Shown here: positions 39,624 through 51,832 of the stretch, piece by piece | Layout: each line of letters starts with the position of its first letter | Numbering within the stretch: the first letter of the stretch is position 1 | Origin: Virgibacillus doumboii | GTDB taxonomy: Bacteria > Bacillota > Bacilli > Bacillales > Amphibacillaceae | NCBI RefSeq assembly: GCF_902806455.1 | Contig: NZ_CADCWQ010000002.1 | Location: 124,001 to 188,000, forward strand | Direction: 5' to 3' | DNA: 64,000 nucleotides | Made by a program: the position numbers and the translations under genes | The notes under the pieces: model-generated | Told to the model about the DNA's origin: nothing | Database searches by the model: none | What the model saw: the letters and a program-made list of their open reading frames with translations, nothing else

Positions 39624-40451
39624 TTGATTGAAGTTATCGGAGTCCGTTTTAAAAAGGCGGGTAAAATATATTATTTCGATCCGGGTAACAGCAATGTGAA
39701 AGTAGATAGCTATGTTGTTGTGGAAACGGTACGCGGTATCGAATTTGGTAAGGTTGTCATCACGAACAAACAGGTTGATGAGGAAGATGTTGTCCTGCCA
39801 CTGAAGAAAGTTATCCGGATTGCGGATGAAAAAGACAAACTTACCGTAGTTGAAAATCAGGAACATGCGGAGAAAGCCTTTGCAGCGTGCAGTGAAAAGA
39901 TTACTGAACATAATCTGGATATGAACCTGGTGGAAGTGGAATATACATTTGATCGTAATAAGATAATTTTTTATTTTACAGCGGATGGCCGTGTCGATTT
40001 TCGTAATTTAGTTAAAGATTTGGCCGCACAGTTCAAAACACGGATTGAACTAAGGCAAATTGGCGTACGCGACGAGGCCAAAATGCTTGGTGGACTCGGA
40101 CCTTGCGGAAGAATGCTCTGCTGCTCCACTTTTTTGGGAGATTTTGAACCAGTATCAATTAAAATGGCAAAAGATCAAAATCTTTCACTCAACCCTGCAA
40201 AAATTTCCGGCTTGTGTGGACGTCTGATGTGCTGTTTAAAATATGAGAATGATGATTATGAAACAGCGAAGCGTGAGATGCCTGATATGGGAGAGACTGT
40301 TACTACCCCGTATGGTGAGGGTAAGGTAGTAGGTCTGAACATACTTGAGCGGACGATACACATAGAAATCCCAGAAAAAGAACGTGTTATTGAGTATACT
40401 TTAGAAGAAATGGTGGACGAAGGAATCATTACAGCGCAAGCCACAGAATAG
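39624..40451 (+). CDS. ricT: RicT/YaaT, PSP1-domain RNA-processing factor
   Basis: This 275-residue PSP1 C-terminal domain protein in B. subtilis forms the RicTAF complex, an iron-sulfur cofactor of RNase Y that also speeds Spo0A phosphorylation. The Cys-rich segments GGLGPCGRMLCCSTFLG and ISGLCGRLMCCLKYEND supply cluster ligands. The N terminus MIEVIGVRFKKAGKIYYF is typical. The start is TTG after AGGGGTGAT. Length equals the B. subtilis protein. Confidence 0.96.
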   Translation: MIEVIGVRFKKAGKIYYFDPGNSNVKVDSYVVVETVRGIEFGKVVITNKQVDEEDVVLPLKKVIRIADEKDKLTVVENQEHAEKAFAACSEKITEHNLDMNLVEVEYTFDRNKIIFYFTADGRVDFRNLVKDLAAQFKTRIELRQIGVRDEAKMLGGLGPCGRMLCCSTFLGDFEPVSIKMAKDQNLSLNPAKISGLCGRLMCCLKYENDDYETAKREMPDMGETVTTPYGEGKVVGLNILERTIHIEIPEKERVIEYTLEEMVDEGIITAQATE

Positions 40452-40465
40452 TGGGGTGAACAGGC

Positions 40466-40813
40466 GTGAAAAAAAGGCAAGTTTTTGATCAGGTATCCGA
40501 TATGGAGAAGCAGATAGGTGAATTATACGAACAGCTTGGTGATTTAAAAGGTGAACTGGGCGAATTGCTGGAAGAAAATCACCGGCTTGCCATGGAAAAT
40601 CACCACTTACGTAATCGACTTGACGGCAGTACCAAAGAGGATACAAAAGAAGATGATAAATTAAACCGGCCATTGGATATTCCCGGAGAGGGTTATGATA
40701 ATTTGGCCAGATTATATGAAGAAGGCTTTCATATTTGCAACGTTCACTTTGGCAGTCCAAGACAGGATCAGGATTGTATATTCTGCCTGGACTTTCTGAA
40801 TAAAACGAAATAA
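40466..40813 (+). CDS. yabA: YabA, replication initiation control protein
   Basis: This 115-residue regulator bridges DnaA and the sliding clamp to prevent over-initiation. The N-terminal helical oligomerisation region (about 1-60, leucine-rich [20 protein letters not shown]) forms a coiled-coil tetramer. The C-terminal zinc-binding domain shows ICNVHFG and DCIFCLDFL. The start is GTG. Its neighbours holB and dnaX fit a replication role. An acidic linker around residues 60-72 is unremarkable. Confidence 0.96.
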   Translation: MKKRQVFDQVSDMEKQIGELYEQLGDLKGELGELLEENHRLAMENHHLRNRLDGSTKEDTKEDDKLNRPLDIPGEGYDNLARLYEEGFHICNVHFGSPRQDQDCIFCLDFLNKTK

Positions 40814-40877
40814 GATTGGTAAAGCTGTCTCTCGATACCGGAGGCAGCTTTTCTGGCATGAGAGGGTAATAAAAATA

Positions 40878-41618
40878 ATGGAACCATTATACGATGATGA
40901 ACGGCTTGATTATTTATTGGCAAATGAGGACATGAACATAATCCAGAGTCCAACCGTATTTTCCTTTTCACTTGATGCGGTTTTACTTGCCCATTTTACT
41001 TATGTGCCAATTAAAAAAGGGAACATTTTGGATTTATGCAGCGGAAATGGTGTCATCCCGTTGTTGCTGTCCCGGCGTACAAACGCATCTATTATTGGTA
41101 TTGAGATTCAGGAACGACTGGTTGATATGGCAAATCGCAGTGTTACACTTAATGAACTAAACCAGCAAATATCCATGATCCATGGTGACCTAAAAGAAAT
41201 GAAAGAACATCTGGGTCACAGTACATTCGATGTGGTAACATGTAATCCCCCATATTTTCGCACACCTGAGGCGACTGAGCACAATAAAAATGATTTTCTT
41301 ACCATAGCTCGGCATGAGGTTTATTGTACATTGGAAGATGTGGTGAAGGCTTGCAAACTGCATGTACGTCCCGGCGGTAAAGTTTCAATGGTTCATCGTC
41401 CGGGAAGGCTGGTGGATATCATTGCATTGTTCCGCCAATACAATCTGGAACCAAAACGGCTGCAATTTGTTTATCCAAAACTGGGCCGTGATGCCAATAT
41501 GCTCCTGATTGAAGCGATTCGCGATGGAAAGGCAGATTTAACGATTTTGCCGCCACTATATATTTATAATGACAATAATACATATACAAAGGAAGCAGAG
41601 GACATTATTTATGGCTAA
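40878..41618 (+). CDS. yabB: tRNA (adenine37-N6)-methyltransferase TrmN6-like (YabB)
   Basis: This 246-residue SAM-dependent methyltransferase has the SAM-binding motif [18 protein letters not shown] and the catalytic NPPY motif in [14 protein letters not shown], specifying N6-methylation of adenine. The family corresponds to TrmN6/YfiC, which modifies A37 of tRNA-Val in E. coli. The exact substrate in Bacilli is inferred. Its end overlaps yazA by eight bases. Confidence 0.9.
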   Translation: MEPLYDDERLDYLLANEDMNIIQSPTVFSFSLDAVLLAHFTYVPIKKGNILDLCSGNGVIPLLLSRRTNASIIGIEIQERLVDMANRSVTLNELNQQISMIHGDLKEMKEHLGHSTFDVVTCNPPYFRTPEATEHNKNDFLTIARHEVYCTLEDVVKACKLHVRPGGKVSMVHRPGRLVDIIALFRQYNLEPKRLQFVYPKLGRDANMLLIEAIRDGKADLTILPPLYIYNDNNTYTKEAEDIIYG

Positions 41619-41898
41619 TGAAGAACATATCGTCTATATTTTAAAATGTAAGGATAATTCGCTATATACCGGATACACGAACGATCTTGAGCACAGGTTA
41701 GCGATGCACGAAGAAGGAAAAGGTGCAAAATACACACGTGGCCGCGGTCCGTTTCAGGTTGTTTTTGTGGAAAAATTTGCGACAAAAGAGGAAGCAATGC
41801 AGAAGGAATATCAGGTCAAACAGCTTTCCCGTAAAGAAAAGTTTCAACTGATTCGGGACAAGCTGAAAGAGGTGATGAACTATGAAAATACAAAATAG
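41611..41898 (+). CDS. yazA: GIY-YIG nuclease-fold protein YazA
   Basis: This 95-residue GIY-YIG domain protein of the UPF0213 group has the signature as [20 protein letters not shown], with conserved Arg in [22 protein letters not shown] and the Glu in [15 protein letters not shown]. The biological role is not established. The ATG at 41611 lies inside the end of yabB, and the upstream extension has no ribosome site. It overlaps rsmI by 17 bases, so the three genes are translationally coupled. Confidence 0.92.
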   Translation: MANEEHIVYILKCKDNSLYTGYTNDLEHRLAMHEEGKGAKYTRGRGPFQVVFVEKFATKEEAMQKEYQVKQLSRKEKFQLIRDKLKEVMNYENTK

Positions 41899-42754
41899 CT
41901 TTAGCGGAGATGCTGAAGGTGGTTTGTATGTTGTTCCAACCCCGATTGGTAATCTGGAGGATATCACCTATCGCGCATTGAAAATATTAAAGACTGTTTC
42001 CGTTATTGCTGCTGAAGATACCAGAAATACGAGAAAATTGCTTAATCATTTTGAGATTGCAACGCCACTGATCAGTTATCACGAGCACAATAAGGAAAGC
42101 CGTGAAAGAGAAATGATTGACCGTTTGACGAATGATGAGTCGATTGCGGTTGTCAGTGACGCTGGTATGCCGGCTATTTCTGATCCAGGATATGAACTGG
42201 TTCAGGCAGCTATTGAAGCAGACAAACCGGTTGTTGTTTTGCCTGGTGCTAATGCCGCCTTATGTGCATTGGTTGGTTCAGGTTTATCTGCGGGGGAATT
42301 TCATTATTATGGCTTCCTTCCCCGTAAAAAGAAAGATAAGACAATGGAACTGGAACGGTTAAAGACATTACAGGCTACATTGATTTTTTATGAATCTCCT
42401 TACAGGCTAAAAGATACGTTAAAAGCATTACATGAACAATTAGGTAACAGACAAATGGCAGCAGCACGGGAACTGACTAAAAAATTTGAAGAATATGTAC
42501 GCGGTACGATTGAAGAACTTATCAGCTGGACAGAAGAAAAAGAGCTTAAAGGTGAATTTTGTCTGGTAGTTGAGGGGTCCAGTGAAGCAGTTGCTGAAGA
42601 AAACAGTCTTTGGTGGAGTCATCTGTCCATAAAAAACCATGTAACAGCGTATATCAACGAAGAGAATATTCCGAGTAAAGAGGCAATCAAGCGAGTTGCT
42701 GCGGACAGAAATATGGCGAAGCGTGATGTGTATCAGGCTTTTCATATCGACTAA
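41882..42754 (+). CDS. rsmI: 16S rRNA 2'-O-methyltransferase RsmI
   Basis: This 290-residue enzyme 2'-O-methylates C1402 of 16S rRNA. The tetrapyrrole-methylase fold shows LYVVPTPIGNLEDITYRALK, AAEDTRNTRKLL, VVSDAGMPAISDPGYELV and VLPGANAALCAL. The C-terminal region ends VAADRNMAKRDVYQAFH, as in B. subtilis YabC. It closes the yaaR-rsmI run and is followed by a bidirectional terminator shared with abrB. Confidence 0.97.
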   Translation: MKIQNSFSGDAEGGLYVVPTPIGNLEDITYRALKILKTVSVIAAEDTRNTRKLLNHFEIATPLISYHEHNKESREREMIDRLTNDESIAVVSDAGMPAISDPGYELVQAAIEADKPVVVLPGANAALCALVGSGLSAGEFHYYGFLPRKKKDKTMELERLKTLQATLIFYESPYRLKDTLKALHEQLGNRQMAAARELTKKFEEYVRGTIEELISWTEEKELKGEFCLVVEGSSEAVAEENSLWWSHLSIKNHVTAYINEENIPSKEAIKRVAADRNMAKRDVYQAFHID

Positions 42755-42755
42755 A

Positions 42756-42797
42756 AAAGTGGCTGACGATTTTACATGATGCGCGTCAGCCACTTTT
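42756..42797. terminator. Bidirectional terminator between rsmI and abrB
   Basis: AAAGTGGCTGAC pairs perfectly with GTCAGCCACTTT across a 17-base loop, with A-rich and T-rich flanks serving both strands. Confidence 0.9.
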
Positions 42798-42798
42798 A

Positions 42799-43080
42799 TC
42801 ACTTATTAGTTTGTCGCGATTGGATTTCATTGATGAGTTCTTGTGCTCCCTCGGGGCTAAGAACAATTTTACCATTCGCTAATGACATATTTTCATCTGA
42901 TGTATCCCCGGTAATTTGACAAGTCATATTTGGCTTGTATTTTTTCAATACAATTTTGTCATTATCAACGTAAATCTCCAAAGCATCTTTTTCATGAACA
43001 TCAAGTGTACGGCGTAACTCAATTGGAATAACTACTCTTCCAAGTTCATCAACCTTGCGTACAATTCCAGTAGATTTCAT
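42799..43080 (-). CDS. abrB: Transition-state regulator AbrB
   Basis: This 93-residue DNA-binding repressor of post-exponential genes has the SpoVT-AbrB N-terminal domain (MKSTGIVRKVDELGRVVIP, then RRTLDVHEKDALEIYVD) and the C-terminal oligomerisation half with CQITGDTSDENMSLANGKIVLS. Length is standard (B. subtilis 94-96). It has a sigma-A promoter and two downstream Spo0A boxes about 90-110 bases upstream of the ATG. This is the architecture by which Spo0A-P represses abrB at sporulation onset. Confidence 0.98.
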   Translation of the reverse strand: MKSTGIVRKVDELGRVVIPIELRRTLDVHEKDALEIYVDNDKIVLKKYKPNMTCQITGDTSDENMSLANGKIVLSPEGAQELINEIQSRQTNK

Positions 43081-43170
43081 TTTTCCATTCTCCCCTCAAT
43101 GGTTGGAAAAACATGTAGATTGCCTCGTTATGGCAAACGACGATGGTTTTCCATTACTTTGGTAAAATTT

Positions 43171-43230
43171 TTCGGCATGTTTCGACATCTGTATATGGAA
43201 TATCGTACCAAGCCTTCCCAATAGTGTCAA
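43171..43230 (-). promoter_or_regulatory. abrB promoter with tandem Spo0A boxes
   Basis: On the minus strand: TTGACA (43225-43230), a 17-base spacer and TACGAT (43202-43207), then TGTCGAA (43181-43187) and TGCCGAA (43171-43177) placed 10 bp apart just downstream of the start site. The first box is perfect and the second has one change. The layout matches Spo0A-repressed B. subtilis abrB. Confidence 0.9.
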
Positions 43231-43331
43231 CAATATTTAGAAAAAAGTAAAATAGATTTGAAAATTTACAAACGATTAGTGAACTATATTAATCGGAGCG
43301 GCTGTTGATATCGATGTTTTTCCACAGTTGA

Positions 43332-43754
43332 AATAAAATGCGAAACAGTATTATTAAGTGGGGGCTCTCTGACCCAGCAGATAGAATATTCTCGATTTCA
43401 TAAGTTTTAGTTGTTAAGCTTTCTTTTGTGCTTCATACCCTTGATGAACCACTTTTCATCGATGTTAGTGCTTGTAATAGTGCTTCATACCCTTGATGAA
43501 CCACTTTTCACCAACGTTTCCATCTCCAATTGTATTTCATAATCCGTCCTGCCCACAGGAGTACCACATCTCAAGAAAAACGTGCGACAAGAAGCGTACG
43601 AAAAAGCTCAGCAGCCGTCCCCGGCTAAGAAGACACTGTGAAAACGTACTTTTTGAGCAGCCGTTGCCTTGGCACCCGGAGGTGTGAAAGCGAAGTGTTT
43701 TTCCGGAGCGGTGTTTATCCACTCAACTTGTTTCAAAGTAGTTCACAGTTTATA
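43332..43754 (-). repeat. Miniature element A2, inverted copy of A1
   Basis: Non-coding, 423 bp, with ends AAATGCGAAACAGT and the complement of ACTGTGAACTACT. In reverse orientation it holds the same parts as A1: terminal TIR, shared core (43685-43713), CGTACGAAAAAGCTCAGCAG, two 52-bp-type units (43432-43534) and the CTGACCCAGCAGATAGAAT end. It fills most of the abrB-metG gap. Confidence 0.85.
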
Positions 43755-43859
43755 AAAATTGCTAAGTAGAAAACAATCTAAGAAAAAAACAGGAGTAATT
43801 TGGCAATAATGGATGTTAAATTAAGCTTAATCCGTACGATATTGGAAATCTTATGTTAA

Positions 43860-45860
<2,001 letters not shown>

Positions 45861-45866
45861 AGGTTA

Positions 45867-46204
45867 TGAAAAGAGGCAGGGACAAAAGTGTTTTATCATG
45901 GAAATGGTGCATAAAAGCCGCTCCGGGAATATACTTCGCTTTCCGGGGGCGGCTGGTGAGCCTCCTCGTGCTCGTCGTGTTGCAAGTAATTCCGGAGAAG
46001 CAGCACTCCTCGCAAAAAAGATTGCTGGCGCACTTCCGAGTCTCACCGATGCCTTTCCTCCCGTACATATAGGAAGGCCGACTAAAACCGGCCTTTGCGG
46101 CCAACGTCGGCATACCCCTGATGCAGGGGCATATATTCCCTCCGCTATTTCCATTTATTGTTGTCTTTTGTTCAACACTTTTTGTTATGTCCCAGTCTCT
46201 TTCA
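45867..46204 (+). repeat. Miniature element D1 with its own terminal inverted repeats
   Basis: This non-coding element of about 338 bp starts TGAAAAGAGGCAGGGACAAA and ends with the imperfect complement ATGTCCCAGTCTCTTTCA. It contains the shared core (45919-45943), GTCTCACCGATGCC, and a hairpin-rich module around GCATACCCCTGATGCAGGGG that matches C1 inverted. The right end stops two or three bases before the tatD ribosome site. Confidence 0.82.
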
Positions 46205-46220
46205 TTTGAGGAGTGATGAA

Positions 46221-46991
46221 ATGTTATTCGACACACATGTTCACGTGAATGCACGAGATTTTTTTGACGATCGGGATGAAACAATACAGCGTGCATTTGA
46301 TGCGGGAGTAAAATATATGGTTGTCGTTGGCTTTGACCGGGAAACGATTCCGATTGCGATGGAAATTGCCGAGCAGTATGAAACAATCTATGCGGCTGTT
46401 GGGTGGCACCCTGTTGATGCGGTCGATATGAAAGATGAAGACTTAGCCTGGATTGAGGAGCTGTCAGCGCATCCGAAAGTAGTTGCAATTGGTGAAATGG
46501 GGCTTGATTATCATTGGGACAAATCGCCAAAAGACGTGCAAAAAGAAGTCTTCCGTAAGCAAATTGCACTGGCTAAAAAAGTAAATATGCCGATTATCAT
46601 TCATAACCGTGAAGCAACAGAAGACATTATGGAGGTTTTGCAGGAAGAAGATGCAAATGAAGTAGGCGGGATTATGCATTGTTACAATGATTCAGCCGAA
46701 TTTGTTCAGGCATTTCTTGATATGAACTTTTATATTTCACTCGGTGGGCCGGTTACGTTTAAAAATGCTACATTACCAAAAGATGTGGCAGTTGAAGTGC
46801 CTCTTGACCGTCTGCTGGTAGAAACAGATGCACCATTCCTGGCACCCCACCCCAATCGCGGGAAACGCAATGAACCGGCATATGTAAAATTAGTTGCTGA
46901 GAAAATTGCCGAACTGCGTGAAATGCCTTTCGATGAACTTAGTAACATTACGACACAAAACGCCTTAACCTTCTTTGGAATTCAAAAATAA
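46221..46991 (+). CDS. tatD: TatD-family metal-dependent hydrolase (YabD)
   Basis: This 256-residue amidohydrolase-fold DNase/metalloenzyme has metal ligands visible in LFDTHVHVNA (HxH), IGEMGLDYHWDKSP (Glu), MPIIIHNREA (His), GIMHCYNDS (His) and LLVETDAPFL (Asp). TatD proteins are 3'-5' exonucleases or D-aminoacyl-tRNA-type hydrolases in different species; the function here is unproven. The ATG at 46221 with TGAGGAGTGA is chosen over an upstream extension that would run into repeat D1. Confidence 0.94.
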   Translation: MLFDTHVHVNARDFFDDRDETIQRAFDAGVKYMVVVGFDRETIPIAMEIAEQYETIYAAVGWHPVDAVDMKDEDLAWIEELSAHPKVVAIGEMGLDYHWDKSPKDVQKEVFRKQIALAKKVNMPIIIHNREATEDIMEVLQEEDANEVGGIMHCYNDSAEFVQAFLDMNFYISLGGPVTFKNATLPKDVAVEVPLDRLLVETDAPFLAPHPNRGKRNEPAYVKLVAEKIAELREMPFDELSNITTQNALTFFGIQK

Positions 46992-47177
46992 GGTTTGAAT
47001 TTGGTGAAATTTGATTGTAATAAAAGATAATAAATATGGATATTCTTTTGAGACTGGTGCAAATGCCAGTCTTATTTTTATGGGTCAGAAAGGCGGTGTA
47101 TCAGGTGTTCAGACTTGTTGTCATACGTTAGTTATCATTTGTAACTCAATTGTAAACAAACCGTAAACGGATTTGGC

Positions 47178-47206
47178 TTGAATTTGCATACTCATGTTTA
47201 TATAAT
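47178..47206 (+). promoter_or_regulatory. Sigma-A promoter for yabE
   Basis: TTGAAT, a 17-base spacer and a consensus TATAAT lie 30 bases before the gene. Confidence 0.8.
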
Positions 47207-47235
47207 CAGAGTCGCAGTAAAAGGAGGCAAGGAGC

Positions 47236-48435
47236 ATGAAATTACTTTCAAAGCTATTGTCGGCATCTAAATGGAAGCTGGTTATTTCCAGTATCGGTGT
47301 ATTGGCACTGGTTGTTTTCTCCGGTTTTGTCCTATTTGAAGCAACGAAAGCAGAAGTTGTGGTTTCAGACAATGGGGAAGAACAGACAGTAAAAACGCAT
47401 GCCGATACAGTAAGTGAGTTACTTGCTGAAGTCGGAATTAAAATTAGTAAACATGACGAATTATCACATAAAAAAGATGAAGCTGTAAAAGACGGAATGA
47501 ATATTACATACAAACAGGCACACGAAGTAAAAGTTACGATAGATGGAAACAAACGGGTATTTTTTACAACGCTTGATAAAGTAGGTGAATTTCTTAAAGA
47601 GGAAGGCATCGATGTAGCGAAGCATGATGAATTATCTTTTGCAAAATCGGATGCCATTAATGGTGATATGGAACTTTCCATTGAAAAAGGGTTTCAGGTA
47701 ACTATTAATAATGGCGACAAGAAACAAAAGATCTGGGCTACTGGCGGCACTGTTGCAGATGTATTAAAGGCAAACGACTTCTCCTGGGATAAGTCAGATA
47801 AAATAAAACCAGGTAAGGATACAAAGGTAAACCAGAACACTACCATCAAAATCGTCCGTGTTAATACATTCACGAAAAAAGTAGAAGAACCAATCGCCTA
47901 TGAGGTGGAGAAGCGAAAAGACAGCAGCATGGAAAAAGGGAAAGAAAATGTTATCTCTGAAGGAAAAGAAGGCTTAGTTGTCAAAGAATATAAAGTGACC
48001 GAAGAAAATGGCAAGGAAGTTAAGCGTGAGCTCATTGATAAAACAGTGAAACAGGAAAGTGAAAACCGAGTTGTTGCAATTGGCACAAAAGAAGAAGAAC
48101 GAAACCTTGTAACATTATCATCTGGAGGTAATGATGGTAATGGAAAAGTATATTCAATGACAGTAACAGCGTATAGTGCAGACTGTACTGGATGTTCAGG
48201 ATATACTGCAACAGGAATAAATTTAAATGCTAATCCGAATGCAAAAGTTGTTTCCGTTGATCCTAGTGTTATTCCTTTAGGCACCAAAGTTTGGGTAGAG
48301 GGATATGGAACCGCGGTTGCAGCTGACACTGGCGGTGGAGTGAATGGACATCACGTTGATATCCATCTGCCGACTAGAGCTGACGCATTAGCATATGGAA
48401 CACGAACGAATGTCAAAGTAAAAATTCTCGATTAA
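47236..48435 (+). CDS. yabE: YabE-like cell-wall protein with G5 and 3D domains
   Basis: This 399-residue secreted or membrane-anchored protein has an N-terminal signal-anchor (about residues 13-36), three DUF348 repeats (about 38-215, each like HADTVSELLAEVGI), a G5 domain (about 215-300) and a C-terminal 3D domain with the three conserved Asp (VTAYSADCTGC, VSVDPSVIPLGTKV, ADTGGGVNGHHVDIHL). The fold resembles actinobacterial resuscitation factors and lytic transglycosylases (Sps/RpfB-like). B. subtilis YabE is a cell-wall-acting paralogue of YocH. It has its own promoter and terminator. Confidence 0.92.
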   Translation: MKLLSKLLSASKWKLVISSIGVLALVVFSGFVLFEATKAEVVVSDNGEEQTVKTHADTVSELLAEVGIKISKHDELSHKKDEAVKDGMNITYKQAHEVKVTIDGNKRVFFTTLDKVGEFLKEEGIDVAKHDELSFAKSDAINGDMELSIEKGFQVTINNGDKKQKIWATGGTVADVLKANDFSWDKSDKIKPGKDTKVNQNTTIKIVRVNTFTKKVEEPIAYEVEKRKDSSMEKGKENVISEGKEGLVVKEYKVTEENGKEVKRELIDKTVKQESENRVVAIGTKEEERNLVTLSSGGNDGNGKVYSMTVTAYSADCTGCSGYTATGINLNANPNAKVVSVDPSVIPLGTKVWVEGYGTAVAADTGGGVNGHHVDIHLPTRADALAYGTRTNVKVKILD

Positions 48436-48445
48436 TAAATGATAA

Positions 48446-48487
48446 AATGCTCTTACCATGATATTGTGGTAGGAGCATTATTTTTTG
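48446..48487 (+). terminator. Terminator after yabE
   Basis: AATGCTCTTACCAT pairs with GTGGTAGGAGCATT (two G-U type pairs), followed by six T. Confidence 0.92.
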
Positions 48488-48524
48488 AAATAATATTTTT
48501 GTGCTTTTTTATAAGTGCTGTTGA

Positions 48525-48807
48525 CGTAAACTGCGAGTTAAATCTGATTACTAATCAGATAGTAAAGCTCTTCGACCACCGCAGCTGGAATAGTGGTTTA
48601 AAAATCTTGATATATCTTTTCAATTTATTTACAGTAAAACTCAGCGGAGGAAATACACGGAGACTCCTGTGGGAGCAGAGGCCTAGATGAGACATCTGAG
48701 TGCGGTAGCACGAAGAGGGCTCAGCAGCCGCCCACGGAAAGCGAAGTGTATTTCCGGAGCGGTGCTTTAGCACACTCAATTATTTTTTCATTACTTCACA
48801 GTCTACG
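48525..48807 (-). repeat. Miniature element B2 with terminal inverted repeats
   Basis: Non-coding, 283 bp, with ends CGTAAACTGCGAGTTA and the complement of TAACTTCACAGTCTACG-like sequence (about 12 of 16 matching). The interior contains GGAAATACACGGAGACTCCT facing the shared core in reverse at 48735-48762, forming a long imperfect palindrome. It lies between the yabE terminator and rnmV. Confidence 0.78.
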
Positions 48808-48854
48808 GATTTTTTCCCTAAATAACAACCTTTAATTTGAAAAGAGGAGCTTAA

Positions 48855-50295
<1,441 letters not shown>

Positions 50296-50299
50296 TTCA

Positions 50300-50334
50300 A
50301 AGCTATTGCAGACTTGATGCAATAGCTTTTTTTT
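50300..50334 (+). terminator. Terminator after ksgA
   Basis: AAGCTATTGCA pairs perfectly with TGCAATAGCTT across a seven-base loop, followed by eight T. Confidence 0.94.
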
Positions 50335-50335
50335 G

Positions 50336-50364
50336 CACAGTAGCCCGGTTCCTTTCATAGCCTA
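50336..50364 (+). promoter_or_regulatory. Sigma-K-type promoter for yabG
   Basis: CACA, a 16-base spacer and CATAGCCTA match the sigma-K consensus (mACm, then CATAnnnTA). They lie 44 bases before yabG, a known sigma-K gene. Confidence 0.72.
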
Positions 50365-50407
50365 TGATAGGAGTGCTTTCATCCTATGGAGGCTGTGAGG
50401 TGGCTAT

Positions 50408-51283
50408 ATGCGTTTTTCAACAGGTGAATTGGTAACACGTGTATCACATAAACATGATTTATTATTTCGTATTGCGTCTATTTCCGAGGATATCGTAACA
50501 CTGCATGGTGAAGATATTCGTCTGATGGCAGATGCACCAACAGATGATCTGATGCGAGTCGAGGATGGAGATTTGGAGAAAAGAAGACAGAAAGTAAAGG
50601 AACAGGAGGAATTCTCCTACCGATTATTTCGTCAGGACTATCAATTGATGAAAGAGAAACGGGATTATTACGTAAGCGATGGGTATCAAAATACAGTAAG
50701 TTTTTTTCAGTTGCCGTCAAAAGTACTCCATATAGACGGGGACCCGACCTACTTAAGAAAGTGTATCGATTTGTATAATCGGATGGGACTCCAGGTCCAT
50801 GGTGTTCATGTAAATGAAAAAGAAATGCCTGATGAGATCGGGCCGCTAGTGGATAAAATTCAGCCAAACATTATCGTTATTACCGGCCATGATGCTTTTT
50901 CCAAAAATAAAGGGTTGAAAAATGACCTTCGTGCGTACCGCCATTCAAAATATTTTGCGGAGACAGTTCGTGCTGCCCGGCATAAAGTGCCGAATTTGGA
51001 TCAGCTTGTCATATTCGCAGGAGCATGCCAATCCCATTTTGAATCATTAATACGTGCGGGTGCAAACTTTGCAAGCTCTCCGTCCCGGATTAATATTCAT
51101 GCATTGGATCCGGTTTATATTGCAGCAAAGATTGCTTATACCCCCTTTATGGAAAAAATAAGTGTGTGGGATGCATTACGAAATACATTAACCGGGGAAA
51201 AAGGTATGGGAGGCGTCGAAACAAGAGGATTGCTCAGAACGGGTATGCCTTATATAGATGAAACATCTGGTGATGAAGGCTGA
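50408..51283 (+). CDS. yabG: YabG, sporulation-specific coat protease
   Basis: This 291-residue peptidase of the U57/YabG family processes spore coat proteins in the mother cell. The family regions are FSTGELVTRVSHKHDLLF, VLHIDGDPTYLRKCIDLY, IVITGHDAFSKNKG, FAGACQSHFESLIRAGANFASSPSRINIHALDP and GMGGVETRGLLRTGMP, with conserved His/Cys residues likely catalytic. Length equals B. subtilis YabG. Transcription in the mother cell is supported by the sigma-K-like site upstream. Confidence 0.95.
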   Translation: MRFSTGELVTRVSHKHDLLFRIASISEDIVTLHGEDIRLMADAPTDDLMRVEDGDLEKRRQKVKEQEEFSYRLFRQDYQLMKEKRDYYVSDGYQNTVSFFQLPSKVLHIDGDPTYLRKCIDLYNRMGLQVHGVHVNEKEMPDEIGPLVDKIQPNIIVITGHDAFSKNKGLKNDLRAYRHSKYFAETVRAARHKVPNLDQLVIFAGACQSHFESLIRAGANFASSPSRINIHALDPVYIAAKIAYTPFMEKISVWDALRNTLTGEKGMGGVETRGLLRTGMPYIDETSGDEG

Positions 51284-51435
51284 TATGAATGCATCAGCCT
51301 TCTGTAAATATTTTATTAATGGGTTATATCATTGATAAATCAAGGGTTTGGCAGGACCACCGTTTTTTCTTATCCAAATCCATACATAATTTGTTAACAT
51401 TTTGTAATAATAGGGAAAGAAAGCAAATTTACTTG

Positions 51436-51465
51436 TTGACATTAAAAAAGGTATACTGTTATAAT
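51436..51465 (+). promoter_or_regulatory. Strong veg promoter
   Basis: Consensus TTGACA and TATAAT are separated by 18 bases, with an AT-rich upstream region. The B. subtilis veg promoter is a classic strong vegetative promoter. Confidence 0.88.
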
Positions 51466-51528
51466 ATAAAGTTTTATTTGACTATTAAACAAGCTTGTGA
51501 TATTATATAAACAGTGAGGTGGAGTGTA

Positions 51529-51786
51529 GTGGCTAAAACATTAATCGAAATTAAGCAAGGTCTTGAATGCCAAATTGGTAAACGTTTAAAACTAAAAGCC
51601 AATGGTGGCAGAAGAAAAACGATTGAACGTTATGGCACTTTGGCAGAAACGTATCCTTCTGTTTTCATTGTTGAATTAGATCAGGACGAAAATGCATTCG
51701 AACGTGTTTCCTACAGCTATGCAGACGTGTTAACAGAAACGGTAGAATTAAACTTTCAAGATGGAGCACTAGCGGCAGAACAGTAA
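51529..51786 (+). CDS. veg: Veg protein
   Basis: This 85-residue conserved protein implicated in biofilm formation and spore outgrowth in B. subtilis begins [20 protein letters not shown]. The central [21 protein letters not shown] and the C-terminal [14 protein letters not shown] are diagnostic. The start is GTG at 51529 with GAGGTGG upstream; a longer in-frame GTG start at 51514 overlaps the ribosome site. Its stop codon is within the terminator hairpin. Confidence 0.96.
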   Translation: MAKTLIEIKQGLECQIGKRLKLKANGGRRKTIERYGTLAETYPSVFIVELDQDENAFERVSYSYADVLTETVELNFQDGALAAEQ

Positions 51787-51807
51787 ACATACGTTTACTG
51801 TTTTTAT
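51779..51807 (+). terminator. Terminator overlapping the veg stop
   Basis: AACAGTAAAC pairs perfectly with GTTTACTGTT across a four-base loop, then a T-rich tail. The left arm includes the last codons and stop of veg. Confidence 0.9.
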
Positions 51808-51832
51808 TTTTGTCTGGGGGAGAGATAAGCAG

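Noticed and set aside
51289..51510. Open frame of 73 codons between yabG and veg
   Set aside because: It runs through the strong veg promoter, and its composition is not protein-like.
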